Positions 21,732 through 30,398 of a stretch of DNA of 49,656 nt are shown here, piece by piece. The stretch is from Chloroflexota bacterium (GTDB taxonomy: Bacteria > Chloroflexota > Dehalococcoidia > Dehalococcoidales > UBA2162): NCBI GenBank assembly GCA_016190895.1, contig JACPPR010000012.1, positions 1 through 49,656 on the forward strand. Direction: 5' to 3'. Below the pieces are notes generated by a model, which was not told where the DNA came from, made no database searches, and saw only the letters and a list, made by a program, of their open reading frames with translations. Both the position numbers and the translations under genes were made by a program. Numbering within the stretch: the first letter of the stretch is position 1; each line of letters begins with the position of its first letter.

Positions 21732-22655
21732 ATGACAACGTACTTCAGCAATCTTCGATTCTTCTGTGAGTATATCGCCAACAAACACGGCGGACCGAAC
21801 CAGGTATCCGAGGATGAGCTAGCGGAAGACTTCCGAACGGTGTACCTCAAAGGTCTGCCTCTTAATCTGACCACGCTCAAGGCGGTGGCCGCCAGCTGCG
21901 GCATTAAGCTGAGCGAGCTGGAGAAGATGCCCGGAAATGTGCGCGGCTACCATGAAATGTACGGAGACAACAAGAGCATATACTTTAGGAAAGGGGATGC
22001 CCTGAGCGGCATTCAGAATACCATATTCCACGAGATAAGAGAGATGATGGAGACGCTTTTTGCTGAAGTTCAACCGGACTATACGCCGCTGAGGACGAGC
22101 GCCCGGCACATCGCCGCCAACCGGTTTGCCGCAGCGGTTCTCTTGCCAAGGTCGGACTTCGAAAAGAAGATATATGATACCGGCTTTGACGTTATCGAGC
22201 TCTCAAGACTGTACTCGAAAAGCTGTTCGCAGGTGCTGCTACGGATGGGAGAGGTACTGCAGGGACGGCTGTTCATGTATGCGGCTCTTTATGAGCCGGA
22301 TAGTGAGAAAGAGTGGCGTGTAGCCTACTGGACCGGCTGCTCCAATGATACCGACACCGACGCTAACGTTTACGGTGGAGACGGCCTGTTTCCCAGGAGA
22401 GGCAGAGCAGTCGTCCCGGATTCCCTGGTTGACCTGGCGATAAGTGGTAAGAAACCCCATCTTATCTCACACGTCACCTTGCTTGATGGTGGGGACGACA
22501 ACGGCCTGGTAGGTATAGCCGAACCGTTGATCATTTCCGGCGCTGTCACCAAGGTGGCATTAGTAGCGCTGCTTGAGCAGAGCCGGGACTTGCTGTTACC
22601 GCAAATCGAGCGGCTGAAACCGATAATCGTGAAAGGATTTCACGGGCATCTGTAA
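21732..22655 (+). CDS. ImmA/IrrE-like protein with altered zinc motif, 307 aa
   Basis: Residues about 40-150 resemble the ImmA/IrrE (DUF955) metallopeptidase: FHEIREMMETLF stands where HExxH is expected (H100, E101, E104) and SARHIAANRFAAAVLLP stands where E-x-x-ANxFA is expected (H126). So the second His is Glu and the later Glu is His, a possible swap of zinc ligands. Residues 165-307 form an extra sensor-like domain ending in a possible GAF-like fold. RBS GGGAGG is 8 bases upstream. By context it would antagonise the XRE repressor. Whether it is a protease is open. Confidence 0.75.
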   Translation: MTTYFSNLRFFCEYIANKHGGPNQVSEDELAEDFRTVYLKGLPLNLTTLKAVAASCGIKLSELEKMPGNVRGYHEMYGDNKSIYFRKGDALSGIQNTIFHEIREMMETLFAEVQPDYTPLRTSARHIAANRFAAAVLLPRSDFEKKIYDTGFDVIELSRLYSKSCSQVLLRMGEVLQGRLFMYAALYEPDSEKEWRVAYWTGCSNDTDTDANVYGGDGLFPRRGRAVVPDSLVDLAISGKKPHLISHVTLLDGGDDNGLVGIAEPLIISGAVTKVALVALLEQSRDLLLPQIERLKPIIVKGFHGHL

Positions 22656-22672
22656 TACGAAAGGGGGCTGCT

Positions 22673-24361
22673 ATGGAAACTCAAAAGATGGTTGCCATTT
22701 ATGCCAGGGTATCGTCCGACCGGCAGGACGTTGACCTTTCTATCTCGGCGCAGCTTAAGGCATTAAGAGAGTATGCGGCCAGAAACGGGTACACTGTCAT
22801 CAAAGAGTTCGTCGATGAGGCCGAGAGTGGTAGAAGCACGGCTAGACCGGCCTTCCGCGAGATGATAAGCATGGCCCGGCTAAAGAATCATCCTTTCCAC
22901 ATGATACTGGTTTGGAAGCTTTCCAGGTTTGCCAGAAACCGGGAAGACTCCATCATCTACAAGTCTCTCTTAAGAAAGCAGGGCATCCAGATAGTCTCAA
23001 TCAACGAGCCGATTGAGGATTCGCCAGCTGGCCGTTTACTTGAGGGCATCATTGAAGTTATCGATGAGTTCTATTCATCCAACATGGCGCAAGATGTCAC
23101 GCGAGGAATGAGGGAGAATGCCACGAGGGGCTATTTTAGCGGTGGCTCGCCTCCATTTGGGTATGCTGTAATGAAGGTAAAGGACGGCGTCAAGCTGCGG
23201 TCCAGGCTTGCTTTAGAACCATCTACCGCACCGGTGGTAAAGCGAATGTTCGACGAGTGCGCTTCCGGTAAAGGGCTCAAGGAAATAACCAAGGGTCTGA
23301 ATAGGGATGGAATTGTCACCAGAGGCGGCAAGCGGTGGGGTAGCACAGTCGTACATCAAGTACTGACTAACGAGGCCTATAAAGGGACTCTGGTATGGGG
23401 TAAGCGCAGAGGTAACGATCCTGTTAGAGTTGAGAATGCCTGGCCGGGTATCGTTGAGGGTAGCGTTTTTGAGTCTATACAAGCGCACTTGAAAGAGAGG
23501 GGTCCGAAACTCTCCAATCCTCGCAGAGTTGCCAGCGAATATCTCCTCAGCGGATTGTTAAAGTGTGGCGTCTGCGGCAAGGCGATGAGCGGCCACAGCG
23601 CTAAGTCCGGGCATTTCTTCTATTATCGTTGCAGCAACGCTACCAAACGAGGACCGGAAGAATGTCCAGGGCATTGGCTGCCGAAGCAGAAACTCGAGCG
23701 ATTCGTTGTTGATAAGGTGAGAAACGATATCCTGAGTGACGATAACCTGACTGATTTAGCTAACATTACTAGGGAAGAAATGGATTCCAGCATCGGGTCT
23801 CAAAGGGAGAACCTTGAAATCCTTGAAGGGCAAATAACGGACGCTGAAATCAGACTTGACCACCTCTATGACGCCCTCGAAAAAGGATCTTTCTCTAATG
23901 AGGAGCTCGCACCTAGAATAAGAAAGCTACAATCGAGGAAAAGTGAACTTGAATTGGCAAAGCAACGTTTGAACTATTCTATTCAGTCAAAGCTGATTGA
24001 GGCACCGGATATTGAAAAAGTGAGGAAGTATGTTGCCGACCTCCAGTCGCTGCTCGTTTCGTCGCCGATTATTGAACAAAAAGCTTTTCTTAAGGAATTC
24101 ATCAAGAACATCGTAGTTGGCTCAGAAGAAATGACTATAAACTATACGCTGCCTGTGGACGCGGCAGGCACCACAGGGGATGTGACAGGAGTTCTACCTT
24201 TCATCATTCATGGTGAACCGGGACTTGTCCTGAGCCTGGTCGGAGGACTTGCCGACATAATTCTATCACGGGTGGTCAGAACTATACTAGCTCAGCTTAC
24301 TCTTGACGCCCCTTTTACCTTGTGGTATTGTTTACTAAATTGGTCAGAATTGTCATCATAG
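22673..24361 (+). CDS. Large serine recombinase (integrase), 562 aa
   Basis: Residues 5-145 are the resolvase catalytic domain (IYARVSSDRQD with the nucleophile Ser, later VWKLSRFARN). The recombinase domain follows (GYFSGGSPPFGY, then LTNEAYKGTLVWGKRR), then a zinc ribbon (CGVCGKAMSG ... YYRCSNA ... CPGHW) and a coiled coil (about 375-450). The natural end is probably near GVLPFIIHG. The last 45 or so residues are encoded by DNA that looks chromosomal (a REP-like palindrome and the Rrf2 promoter), suggesting the gene's 3' end was changed by integration. It catalyses attP x attB integration. Excision would need the Gp3-like factor. Confidence 0.92.
   Translation: METQKMVAIYARVSSDRQDVDLSISAQLKALREYAARNGYTVIKEFVDEAESGRSTARPAFREMISMARLKNHPFHMILVWKLSRFARNREDSIIYKSLLRKQGIQIVSINEPIEDSPAGRLLEGIIEVIDEFYSSNMAQDVTRGMRENATRGYFSGGSPPFGYAVMKVKDGVKLRSRLALEPSTAPVVKRMFDECASGKGLKEITKGLNRDGIVTRGGKRWGSTVVHQVLTNEAYKGTLVWGKRRGNDPVRVENAWPGIVEGSVFESIQAHLKERGPKLSNPRRVASEYLLSGLLKCGVCGKAMSGHSAKSGHFFYYRCSNATKRGPEECPGHWLPKQKLERFVVDKVRNDILSDDNLTDLANITREEMDSSIGSQRENLEILEGQITDAEIRLDHLYDALEKGSFSNEELAPRIRKLQSRKSELELAKQRLNYSIQSKLIEAPDIEKVRKYVADLQSLLVSSPIIEQKAFLKEFIKNIVVGSEEMTINYTLPVDAAGTTGDVTGVLPFIIHGEPGLVLSLVGGLADIILSRVVRTILAQLTLDAPFTLWYCLLNWSELSS
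24227..24248. repeat. REP-like palindrome at the presumed element-chromosome junction
   Basis: GTCCT and AGGAC arms bracket a 12-base centre; the unit resembles the widespread intergenic REP-like sequence containing CTTGTCCTGAGC. It is inside the final codons of the integrase ORF but looks like host intergenic DNA. It marks the likely vicinity of the right attachment site. The matching copy at the other end would lie left of this window, so the core cannot be defined here. Confidence 0.4.
24303..24352 (+). promoter_or_regulatory. Promoter and possible Rrf2 operator
   Basis: TTGACG (24303-24308) and TATTGT (24326-24331) are 17 bases apart. Directly downstream, ACTAA-a-TTGGT (24334-24344) is an imperfect inverted repeat like the half-sites of Rrf2/IscR regulators, suggesting autoregulation. 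All of it lies inside the 3' end of the integrase reading frame. GGGGTGG precedes the Rrf2 start. Confidence 0.6.
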
Positions 24362-24370
24362 GGGTGGCTA

Positions 24371-24814
24371 ATGAAGCTTTCGACAAAGGGACAGTACGGC
24401 ACCAGGGCGCTTTTAGACCTGGCGCTACATGAGACGGATGAGCCGGTGCCGCTGAAAGACATCGCTCAGCGTCAGCAAATTCCGCTCCAATACCTGGAGC
24501 ACCTGATTAGCCCTCTTATTACGGCCGGCATCTTGCGCAGCCTCCGGGGCGCCAAGGGCGGCATACTGCTCGCCAGAGCTCCCAAGGATATAAAACTGAG
24601 CGAGGTCATTCAAATCCTCGAGGGGCCGATTGCCCCTACTGAGTGCCTCAATAACCCGGGCGTCTGTGACCGCTCCGCCACCTGCGTCACTCGCGATGTC
24701 TGGGACGAGCTGAAAAAGGCGATGGAAGGGGTGCTGGAAGCGACTACCTTACGCGACCTGGCCGACCGGCACCGCAAGAAAGAAAAGGCGGAACCGCTGA
24801 CCTATTACGTGTAG
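24371..24814 (+). CDS. Rrf2/IscR-type regulator, 147 aa
   Basis: Winged-helix Rrf2 protein: MKLSTKGQYGTRALLDLAL, recognition helix QQIPLQYLEHLISPLI, wing SLRGAKGGILLAR. Three cysteines at 92, 99 and 105 match the [2Fe-2S] ligands of IscR (92, 98, 104) with one extra residue in the first gap. It heads a co-directional set for cysteine synthesis and Fe-S assembly, so it probably senses cluster status or cysteine and controls these genes. It lies directly beside the integrated element, whose insertion has replaced its upstream DNA. Confidence 0.9.
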   Translation: MKLSTKGQYGTRALLDLALHETDEPVPLKDIAQRQQIPLQYLEHLISPLITAGILRSLRGAKGGILLARAPKDIKLSEVIQILEGPIAPTECLNNPGVCDRSATCVTRDVWDELKKAMEGVLEATTLRDLADRHRKKEKAEPLTYYV

Positions 24815-24869
24815 CGTCACTGATTTATTTACGTGCACAGGCGGGGACGCCTGTGCTACCGTCTAAAAT

Positions 24870-24947
24870 CCCTCTCCCTTGAGGGGAGAGGGTAGGGTGA
24901 GGGTGGCAAGATTACCCCTCACTTTCATCTCTCCCGCAAGGGGAGAG
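24870..24947. repeat. Intergenic GAGAGGG palindromic repeat
   Basis: CCCTCTCCCTTGAGGGGAG and, 50 bases on, CTCTCCCGCAAGGGGAGAG form two hairpins joined by TAGGGTGAGGG. The same double-hairpin unit appears at 46,466-46,550 and a single one at 34,887. It is a dispersed repeat of the host chromosome and may also end transcription after the Rrf2 gene. Confidence 0.7.
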
Positions 24948-24964
24948 AAAAACTAAGTTGAATT

Positions 24965-25972
24965 ATGATTGACAGGTATTCAAGGCAAATACTTTTCTCT
25001 GAAATCGGCGAAGCCGGGCAGAAGAAGCTGGGCAAGAGCAGCGTGGCAATAATCGGCTGCGGCGCTCTGGGCACCGTCATCGCCACGGCTCTGGTGCGCG
25101 CCGGTGTGGGCAGGGTCAGGATAATCGATAGGGACTTCATCGAATACCACAATCTGCAGCGGCAGGTCATCTTCGATGAAGAGGACATCAAGGCGGGATT
25201 GCCGAAGGCGATAGCCGCCGAGCGTCATTTGAAGAAAGTGAACTCGACAATCGAAATAGAGGGAATCGTGGCTGATGTGAACTATGCCAATATCGAGAGG
25301 CTGGTTGCCGGCGCTGATTTGATTCTGGATGGGCTGGATAACATGGAAACCCGCCTCCTTATAAATGATGTTTCCCTGAAGAACAAGATACCCTGGGTCT
25401 ATGGTGGGGCGATTTCTTCCTCTGGAATGACGATGAATATCATCCCCGGGGAGACCGCCTGCTTCAGGTGTTTTTGGGCCAGCCCGGCGGTCTCGGGAGC
25501 ATTGACATGCGATACGGCCGGGGTAATCAGCCCCGCCCCCCTCATCATCGGCGCTTTGCAGTCTGCGGAGGCATTGAAAATCTTAACGGGAGCAGCGGAA
25601 GTTAATCACGACCTGATAATAGTCGATGTCTGGCACGGGGATTTCAGCCATCTGAAGCTAAGCAAACGTGCCGATTGTCCGTCCTGTCACGGAAAATACG
25701 AGTTTCTCGGGGCGAAGTTCGGCACGAGAGCTACTTCGCTCTGCGGGCAAAACTCGGTGCAGGTCTTGAATCCCGAGGCCGGGGAGGTCTCACTGGCAAA
25801 GCTGGCCAAGCGTCTTAACTCGGTGGGAGAAGTAAGCTATAATGAATTCATGCTCCGTCTCCAGGTCGATGGCAGGGAGATGGTTGTCTTTCCTGACGGG
25901 CGGGCGATTGTTAAAGATACCAATGATGAAGCCCTGGCGAGGGGCTTGTATGCCAAATATATAGGGAATTAG
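24965..25972 (+). CDS. E1-like adenylyltransferase (ThiF/MoeB/HesA family), 335 aa
   Basis: Residues 1-225 are the ThiF fold: RYSRQILFSEIGEAGQKKL, nucleotide loop VAIIGCGALGTV, DRDFIEYHNLQRQ and the Asp of DGLDNMETR, then the crossover region with AISSSGMTMN. CFRCF and CPSC form the structural zinc site. An extra C-terminal domain of about 85 residues follows. These enzymes adenylate the C-terminus of a sulfur-carrier protein. No ThiS/MoaD gene is adjacent. Placed with cysteine desulfurase and cysK, it may serve sulfur transfer for cysteine or cofactor synthesis. Confidence 0.88.
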   Translation: MIDRYSRQILFSEIGEAGQKKLGKSSVAIIGCGALGTVIATALVRAGVGRVRIIDRDFIEYHNLQRQVIFDEEDIKAGLPKAIAAERHLKKVNSTIEIEGIVADVNYANIERLVAGADLILDGLDNMETRLLINDVSLKNKIPWVYGGAISSSGMTMNIIPGETACFRCFWASPAVSGALTCDTAGVISPAPLIIGALQSAEALKILTGAAEVNHDLIIVDVWHGDFSHLKLSKRADCPSCHGKYEFLGAKFGTRATSLCGQNSVQVLNPEAGEVSLAKLAKRLNSVGEVSYNEFMLRLQVDGREMVVFPDGRAIVKDTNDEALARGLYAKYIGN

Positions 25973-26030
25973 GCGAGAGGCTTGTGTAACATATCATTCT
26001 GAGGAGTCCCGATGAAATCGTGACGAAAAT

Positions 26031-26110
26031 CCTCCTTAGTCCCCCTTTTCCAAAGGGGGAAATAGGGCGGAAATGACACATGAAGGCATCTCCCTTTAAT
26101 AAAGGAAGAT
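26031..26110. repeat. Intergenic CCCCCTTT/AAAGGGGG palindromes
   Basis: CCCCCTTTTCCAAAGGGGG (26041-26059) lies in a 199-base gap and is followed by a weaker copy (TCCCTTTAATAAAGGAAGA). Related hairpins occur at 35,131-35,149 and 35,183-35,201, so this is another dispersed repeat of the chromosome. Confidence 0.65.
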
Positions 26111-26171
26111 TGAGTGGGATTTTCTGCGGAAGGACTAGAATGACACGAAAGACGGCGAGAAGCGAAAGAGA

Positions 26172-27359
26172 ATGATTTACCTGGATAATGCGGCAACATC
26201 ATGGCCTAAGCCGGAAAGCGTCTACCGGGCTATGGACGAGTTTTTGCGCACTAGCGGCGGCAATCCCGGTCGCGGTGGGCATTCCATGGCAGTGGCGGCC
26301 AGCCGGATGGTCGAGGATGTCAGGCTGGCGATGGCTCGCTTTATCAATGCCCCGGACAAAGACCGGGTCATTTTTACATTCAATTGTACGGACTCTCTGA
26401 ACCTGGGGCTGAAGGGCTTGCTCAGGCCGGGCGACCATGTCATCACCAGCAGTCTGGAACACAACTCGGTGGTGCGGCCGCTGAGAAAACTGGAGCAACA
26501 GGGTGTCAGGGTCGCCTGGCTTTCACCTCACCCGGAGCACGGTTTTGTCGCTCCCGAAGATATTGAAAAGGCGATTACCAGCCAGACCAGGCTAATCGTG
26601 ATAACGCATGCCTCTAATGTAAATGGCGTCATCCAGCCTATCGAGGCATACGGCAGGCTGGCACGGCGGCACAATCTGCTATTTATGGTGGATGCGGCCC
26701 AGACGGCGGGCAGGTATGTTCTCGATATCGAGAAACAGAATATCGACCTGCTGGCCTGTTCCGGGCATAAAGGCTTGCTCGGCCCGCCGGGGGTTGGAGT
26801 TCTTTATATCGGTGAGCGGGTCGACCTCGACACGTTGCGGGAAGGCGGCACCGGTTCCCACTCGGAACTGGAGGAGCAGCCTGTCGAGCTACCCAATAAA
26901 TTCGAATGCGGGACGGCCAACACGGTGGGCATTGTCGGGTTGGGGGCGGGGCTGGAGTTTATCTGCCGTGAGGGAACTGATAAGATACTGGCTCATGAGC
27001 AGGAGCTTGCCGCTCGCTTACTGGAGGGACTAGCCCGCATCAAAGGCGTCACTGTCTACGGCGCTAAACAGCCTGCCGACCAGGCGCCGATTGTCTCGCT
27101 TACCATCGGGTCCTCGGGGCCGGGGGAGGTGGGGACTATCCTCGACCAGGCATTCGATATCAAGGTGAGGACCGGGCTTCATTGCGCACCGGCAGCCCAC
27201 AAAACGATGGGCACTTTTCCAAGGGGAACGGTGCGGTTAAGCCCCGGTTACTTCAATACGTCCGCAGAGATAGATGTCACCCTTCAGGCTATCGAGAAAA
27301 TTGCCCGTATGGGCGATTTAGAGAAACATCCGGCCGGTATTCAAACAAAAAAAGCGTAA
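26172..27359 (+). CDS. SufS-like cysteine desulfurase, 395 aa
   Basis: Class V aminotransferase fold. The N-terminus is [16 protein letters not shown], the PLP lysine is in [12 protein letters not shown], and the catalytic cysteine is in [12 protein letters not shown]. It belongs to the desulfurase group that starts '[12 protein letters not shown]', often linked to sulfur or selenium metabolism. It releases sulfur from cysteine as a persulfide. It lies 17 bases upstream of cysK. The second desulfurase in this cluster (32,008) is of the IscS type, so the two probably serve different acceptors. Confidence 0.9.
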   Translation: MIYLDNAATSWPKPESVYRAMDEFLRTSGGNPGRGGHSMAVAASRMVEDVRLAMARFINAPDKDRVIFTFNCTDSLNLGLKGLLRPGDHVITSSLEHNSVVRPLRKLEQQGVRVAWLSPHPEHGFVAPEDIEKAITSQTRLIVITHASNVNGVIQPIEAYGRLARRHNLLFMVDAAQTAGRYVLDIEKQNIDLLACSGHKGLLGPPGVGVLYIGERVDLDTLREGGTGSHSELEEQPVELPNKFECGTANTVGIVGLGAGLEFICREGTDKILAHEQELAARLLEGLARIKGVTVYGAKQPADQAPIVSLTIGSSGPGEVGTILDQAFDIKVRTGLHCAPAAHKTMGTFPRGTVRLSPGYFNTSAEIDVTLQAIEKIARMGDLEKHPAGIQTKKA

Positions 27360-27376
27360 AGGAGCAGGAACAACAA

Positions 27377-28381
27377 ATGGCAGAAAAAGTGGAGAACCTG
27401 AAGTACAAGACGGTAGAAATTCCGAAGCTGACCAGGGGTATCGCCAAAGACTCACTCGAGCTTATCGGCAATACACCTCTGGTCAGGCTGAACCGCGTTC
27501 CCGGGGATGCGAAGGGGGAGGTTGTCGCCAAGCTGGAATCTTTTAATCCCCTGTCCAGCGTCAAGGACAGGCTGGGCGTGGCGATGATTGCCTCTGCTGA
27601 AGAGAAGGGTCTAATTAACAAGAATACTGTCATCGTCGAGCCGACCAGCGGCAATACAGGTATTGCTCTGGCCTTCGTCTGCGCCGCCAGGGGCTATAAG
27701 CTCGTTCTCACTATGCCGGACACGATGTCTATAGAGCGGCGGCAGCTTCTCTCCATCTTCGGGTCCGAACTGGTGCTCACTCCCGGCGCTGAAGGTATGC
27801 CCGGGGCAATAAGGAAGGCGGAGCAACTGGTGGCGGAAAATAAGAACTACTGGATGCCGCAGCAGTTCAAGAATCCGGCCAATCCGGAAATACACCGGCT
27901 GACTACCGCCGAGGAGATTTGGCGCGATACCGATGGTAGGGTAGACTTCCTGGTGTCCGGCGTGGGTACCGGCGGGACTATTACCGGAGTCGCCGAAGTG
28001 ATTAAGGCAAGAAAGCCCTCGTTTAAGGCGATTGCCGTCGAGCCGGTCAATTCGCCGGTACTTTCTGGCGGCAAACCGGGTCCCCACAAGATTCAGGGCA
28101 TCGGGGCCGGGTTCGTGCCCGATGTCCTGAGAAAGGACCTGATTGATGAGATTATCAAGGTGACTAATGAAGATGCCGGGGCGATGGCGCGGAGACTGGC
28201 CAAAGAGGAAGGTATTCTGGCCGGTATCTCGTCTGGTGCCGCTACCTGGGCAGCCATCGAGGTAGCCAGGCGGTCCGAAAATGCGGGTAAGCTTATCGTG
28301 GTGGTCTTGCCCGACACCGGTGAGCGTTACCTGACGACCTGGCTTTTCCAGGACCTTTACCCGACAGCGCAGCCGGCGTAA
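27377..28381 (+). CDS. cysK: Cysteine synthase A
   Basis: 334 aa, PLP-dependent O-acetylserine sulfhydrylase. PLP lysine in [11 protein letters not shown], substrate loop TSGNTG, phosphate loop GTGGTITG, and the C-terminal [11 protein letters not shown]. The start is the ATG after GGAGCAGG; a longer reading overlaps the desulfurase gene and was not used. It makes cysteine from O-acetylserine and sulfide. cysE lies 150 bases downstream. The N-terminal 25 residues extend beyond the usual start. Confidence 0.95.
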   Translation: MAEKVENLKYKTVEIPKLTRGIAKDSLELIGNTPLVRLNRVPGDAKGEVVAKLESFNPLSSVKDRLGVAMIASAEEKGLINKNTVIVEPTSGNTGIALAFVCAARGYKLVLTMPDTMSIERRQLLSIFGSELVLTPGAEGMPGAIRKAEQLVAENKNYWMPQQFKNPANPEIHRLTTAEEIWRDTDGRVDFLVSGVGTGGTITGVAEVIKARKPSFKAIAVEPVNSPVLSGGKPGPHKIQGIGAGFVPDVLRKDLIDEIIKVTNEDAGAMARRLAKEEGILAGISSGAATWAAIEVARRSENAGKLIVVVLPDTGERYLTTWLFQDLYPTAQPA

Positions 28382-28383
28382 CG

Positions 28384-28490
28384 AATACTACCAATATTAC
28401 CAATACTACAAATACTAAAAATGAATCAATAAATATTGGAATATTGATTTATTGGTAGTATTGGTATGTATTTGTAATATTTGATATTGG
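28384..28490. repeat. Long imperfect palindromic intergenic repeat, copy 1
   Basis: AATACTACCAATATTACC on the left pairs with TATTGGTAGTATTGG on the right across an AT-rich centre, giving a roughly 105-base imperfect palindrome. A second, closely similar copy lies at 33,176-33,281. It may act as a terminator, a processing site or a miniature mobile element. Confidence 0.75.
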
Positions 28491-28527
28491 GTCGAAGGGC
28501 GAGAGGTAAAAAAATAAGAGCAGGGGT

Positions 28528-29244
28528 ATGTTCAGGACATTGAGAGAGGACATTCGAACTATATTCGATAAAGACCCGGCGGCCAGGAGTGTACCGGAGG
28601 TACTCTTCTGTTACCCGGGACTCCATGCCATCTGGTTTCACAGAGTGGCCTCTTTCTTCTGGCGGCACAGGCTCAAGTTCCTCGGTCGCCTCATCTCCAA
28701 TATCAGCCGGTCTCTGACAGGTATCGAAATCCACCCGGGCGCCAAAATAGGCCGGCGGTTCTTCATCGACCATGGTATGGGAGTCCTCATCGGGGAGACG
28801 GCGGAAATCGGGGATGATGTGCTGATGTATACTGGAACTGTCCTGGGCGGCACATCTTTGAATAAGGAGAAGCGCCACCCCACTATCGGCAATGATGTGG
28901 TAATCGGCACCGGAGCGACAGTGTTGGGAGCTATCACCATCGGCGATAGGGCCAAGATTGGCGCCGGTTCGGTCGTGGTAAAGCCGGTGCCGCCCGATGC
29001 CACCGTGGTGGGCATTCCGGGGAGAATCGTCGAGGACCACCACGAGCCGGTTCTGAACCTGGAACATGGGCAACTGCCCGACCCGGTCGCCGAAGCTATC
29101 AGGCTTGTCTTAAGAGAGCAGGATAAACTGGAACAGCGTTTGAAGAAGCTTGAGGATTTAGGCGGATTGGTAGCTCCTGAAGATGAACTGTTGGCAATAA
29201 AGCAGCACGTAGTCAAGGAATTCAGCCAGGGAGAGGGAATATGA
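28528..29244 (+). CDS. cysE: Serine O-acetyltransferase
   Basis: 238 aa. An N-terminal helical domain ([19 protein letters not shown]) is followed by a left-handed beta helix of hexapeptide repeats ([18 protein letters not shown], then [26 protein letters not shown]). The catalytic His lies in [12 protein letters not shown]. Residues from about 180 are a longer charged helical tail than in the E. coli enzyme. It acetylates serine with acetyl-CoA and feeds CysK. It overlaps the next gene by 4 bases. Confidence 0.93.
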   Translation: MFRTLREDIRTIFDKDPAARSVPEVLFCYPGLHAIWFHRVASFFWRHRLKFLGRLISNISRSLTGIEIHPGAKIGRRFFIDHGMGVLIGETAEIGDDVLMYTGTVLGGTSLNKEKRHPTIGNDVVIGTGATVLGAITIGDRAKIGAGSVVVKPVPPDATVVGIPGRIVEDHHEPVLNLEHGQLPDPVAEAIRLVLREQDKLEQRLKKLEDLGGLVAPEDELLAIKQHVVKEFSQGEGI

Positions 29245-30386
29245 AGTTTGAGACCATAGCCATTCATACCGGGGATAGGCCGGATAAAGCCTTCGGCGCC
29301 ATTACGATGCCGATTTACATGACCTCCACCTTTGTCTTTGAAGATGTGGGCAAGACGAAAGCCGGCTATGATTATTCGCGCACGGCTAATCCGACCCGGA
29401 AGACCCTGGAAGATACCATCGCCCGGCTCGAGGGCGGTAAGGCAGGCTTTGCCTTCGCTACCGGTATGGCGGCGGAAGCCACCGCCATCCATCTGCTCAA
29501 AGCAGGCGACCACGTTATCTCCGGAGACGATGTCTACGGGGGCACTTATCGCCTGTTCCAGAACGTGATGCAGAACTTCGGCGTTGAGTTTACCTTCCTG
29601 AGACTGGATAACCGGCGCAAAATAGAACAGGCAATCAGGCCGAATACGAAGATGCTCTGGCTGGAAACGCCGTCTAACCCGCTGTTGAACATTGTCGACC
29701 TTGAAATGGCGGTGGATATTGCCAGAAAGCATAAGCTTATGACAGTGATAGATAATACCTTTGCCACGCCGTATTTGCTCAGGCCAATCGAGTACGGCAT
29801 CGACCTGGTGGTGCACTCCACCACCAAATATCTAAACGGGCACTGTGATGTCGTCGGGGGGGCTGTGGTGACGACTACGGACGAATTGACCGAGAGGGTT
29901 CAGTTCCTCTCGAATGCCATGGGCACCTGCCAATCACCGTTCGATAGCTGGCTGGTGCTCCGGGGCATCGAGACGTTAGCGGTGAGGATGCGGCAGCACA
30001 ATGAGAACGCCGCCGCCGTGGCCGATTATCTAAATGAGCATTCGGCGGTCGAGAAGGTCTATTATCCCGGGTTGAAAACCCATCCCGGCCACCGGATTGC
30101 TAAAAAGCAGATGAAAGGGTTCGGCGGTATGGTCTCGTTTGAAGTGAAGGGCGGCAACCGGGCGGTGAAGCGTTTTCTGAGAAACACCAGGATTTTTGCC
30201 CTGGCGGAATCGCTGGGTGGGGCAGCTTCTCTTGCCGAACAGCCGGCGACGATGAGCCATGCCTCGATGCCGAAAGAGTTCAGAGAGAAAATTGGTATCA
30301 AAGACGAGCTAATACGGCTCTCGGTCGGTCTTGAAGATATCGATGATTTAATCGGTGATTTGAAACAGGCCCTGGAGCCTGACTAA
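29241..30386 (+). CDS. Cystathionine gamma-synthase/lyase family enzyme
   Basis: 381 aa Cys/Met-metabolism PLP enzyme. The PLP lysine is in [10 protein letters not shown]. Other family boxes are [11 protein letters not shown], the [11 protein letters not shown] loop, ETPSNPLL and [12 protein letters not shown]. It could act as gamma-synthase (MetB) or gamma-lyase (reverse transsulfuration); sequence alone does not decide. The co-translation with cysE (ATGA overlap) favours a role around O-acetylated substrates and cysteine supply. Confidence 0.9.
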   Translation: MKFETIAIHTGDRPDKAFGAITMPIYMTSTFVFEDVGKTKAGYDYSRTANPTRKTLEDTIARLEGGKAGFAFATGMAAEATAIHLLKAGDHVISGDDVYGGTYRLFQNVMQNFGVEFTFLRLDNRRKIEQAIRPNTKMLWLETPSNPLLNIVDLEMAVDIARKHKLMTVIDNTFATPYLLRPIEYGIDLVVHSTTKYLNGHCDVVGGAVVTTTDELTERVQFLSNAMGTCQSPFDSWLVLRGIETLAVRMRQHNENAAAVADYLNEHSAVEKVYYPGLKTHPGHRIAKKQMKGFGGMVSFEVKGGNRAVKRFLRNTRIFALAESLGGAASLAEQPATMSHASMPKEFREKIGIKDELIRLSVGLEDIDDLIGDLKQALEPD

Positions 30387-30398
30387 AGGAATAAGAGA

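Larger units (their letters stand above)
1..24260. mobile_element. Integrated element (right part; left end outside window)
   Basis: Everything left of about 24.25 kb has mobile-element character: a large serine integrase at the right edge, a Gp3-like directionality factor, divergent XRE/Cro-like regulators, a TOPRIM primase-helicase, an ArdC-like protein, a tyrosine recombinase, and over 20 small genes with no metabolic role. Most genes run leftward and overlap by 1-4 bases. Gene content changes abruptly to housekeeping sulfur metabolism at the Rrf2 gene. The right boundary is put near the 3' end of the integrase gene because its normal C-terminus seems to end there. The left boundary is not in this window. 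No packaging, capsid or conjugation gene was recognised, so the element type is open. Confidence 0.85.

Noticed and set aside
28638-29816. Minus-strand ORF of 392 codons
   Set aside because: It overlaps cysE and the cystathionine enzyme, which are certain by motif.
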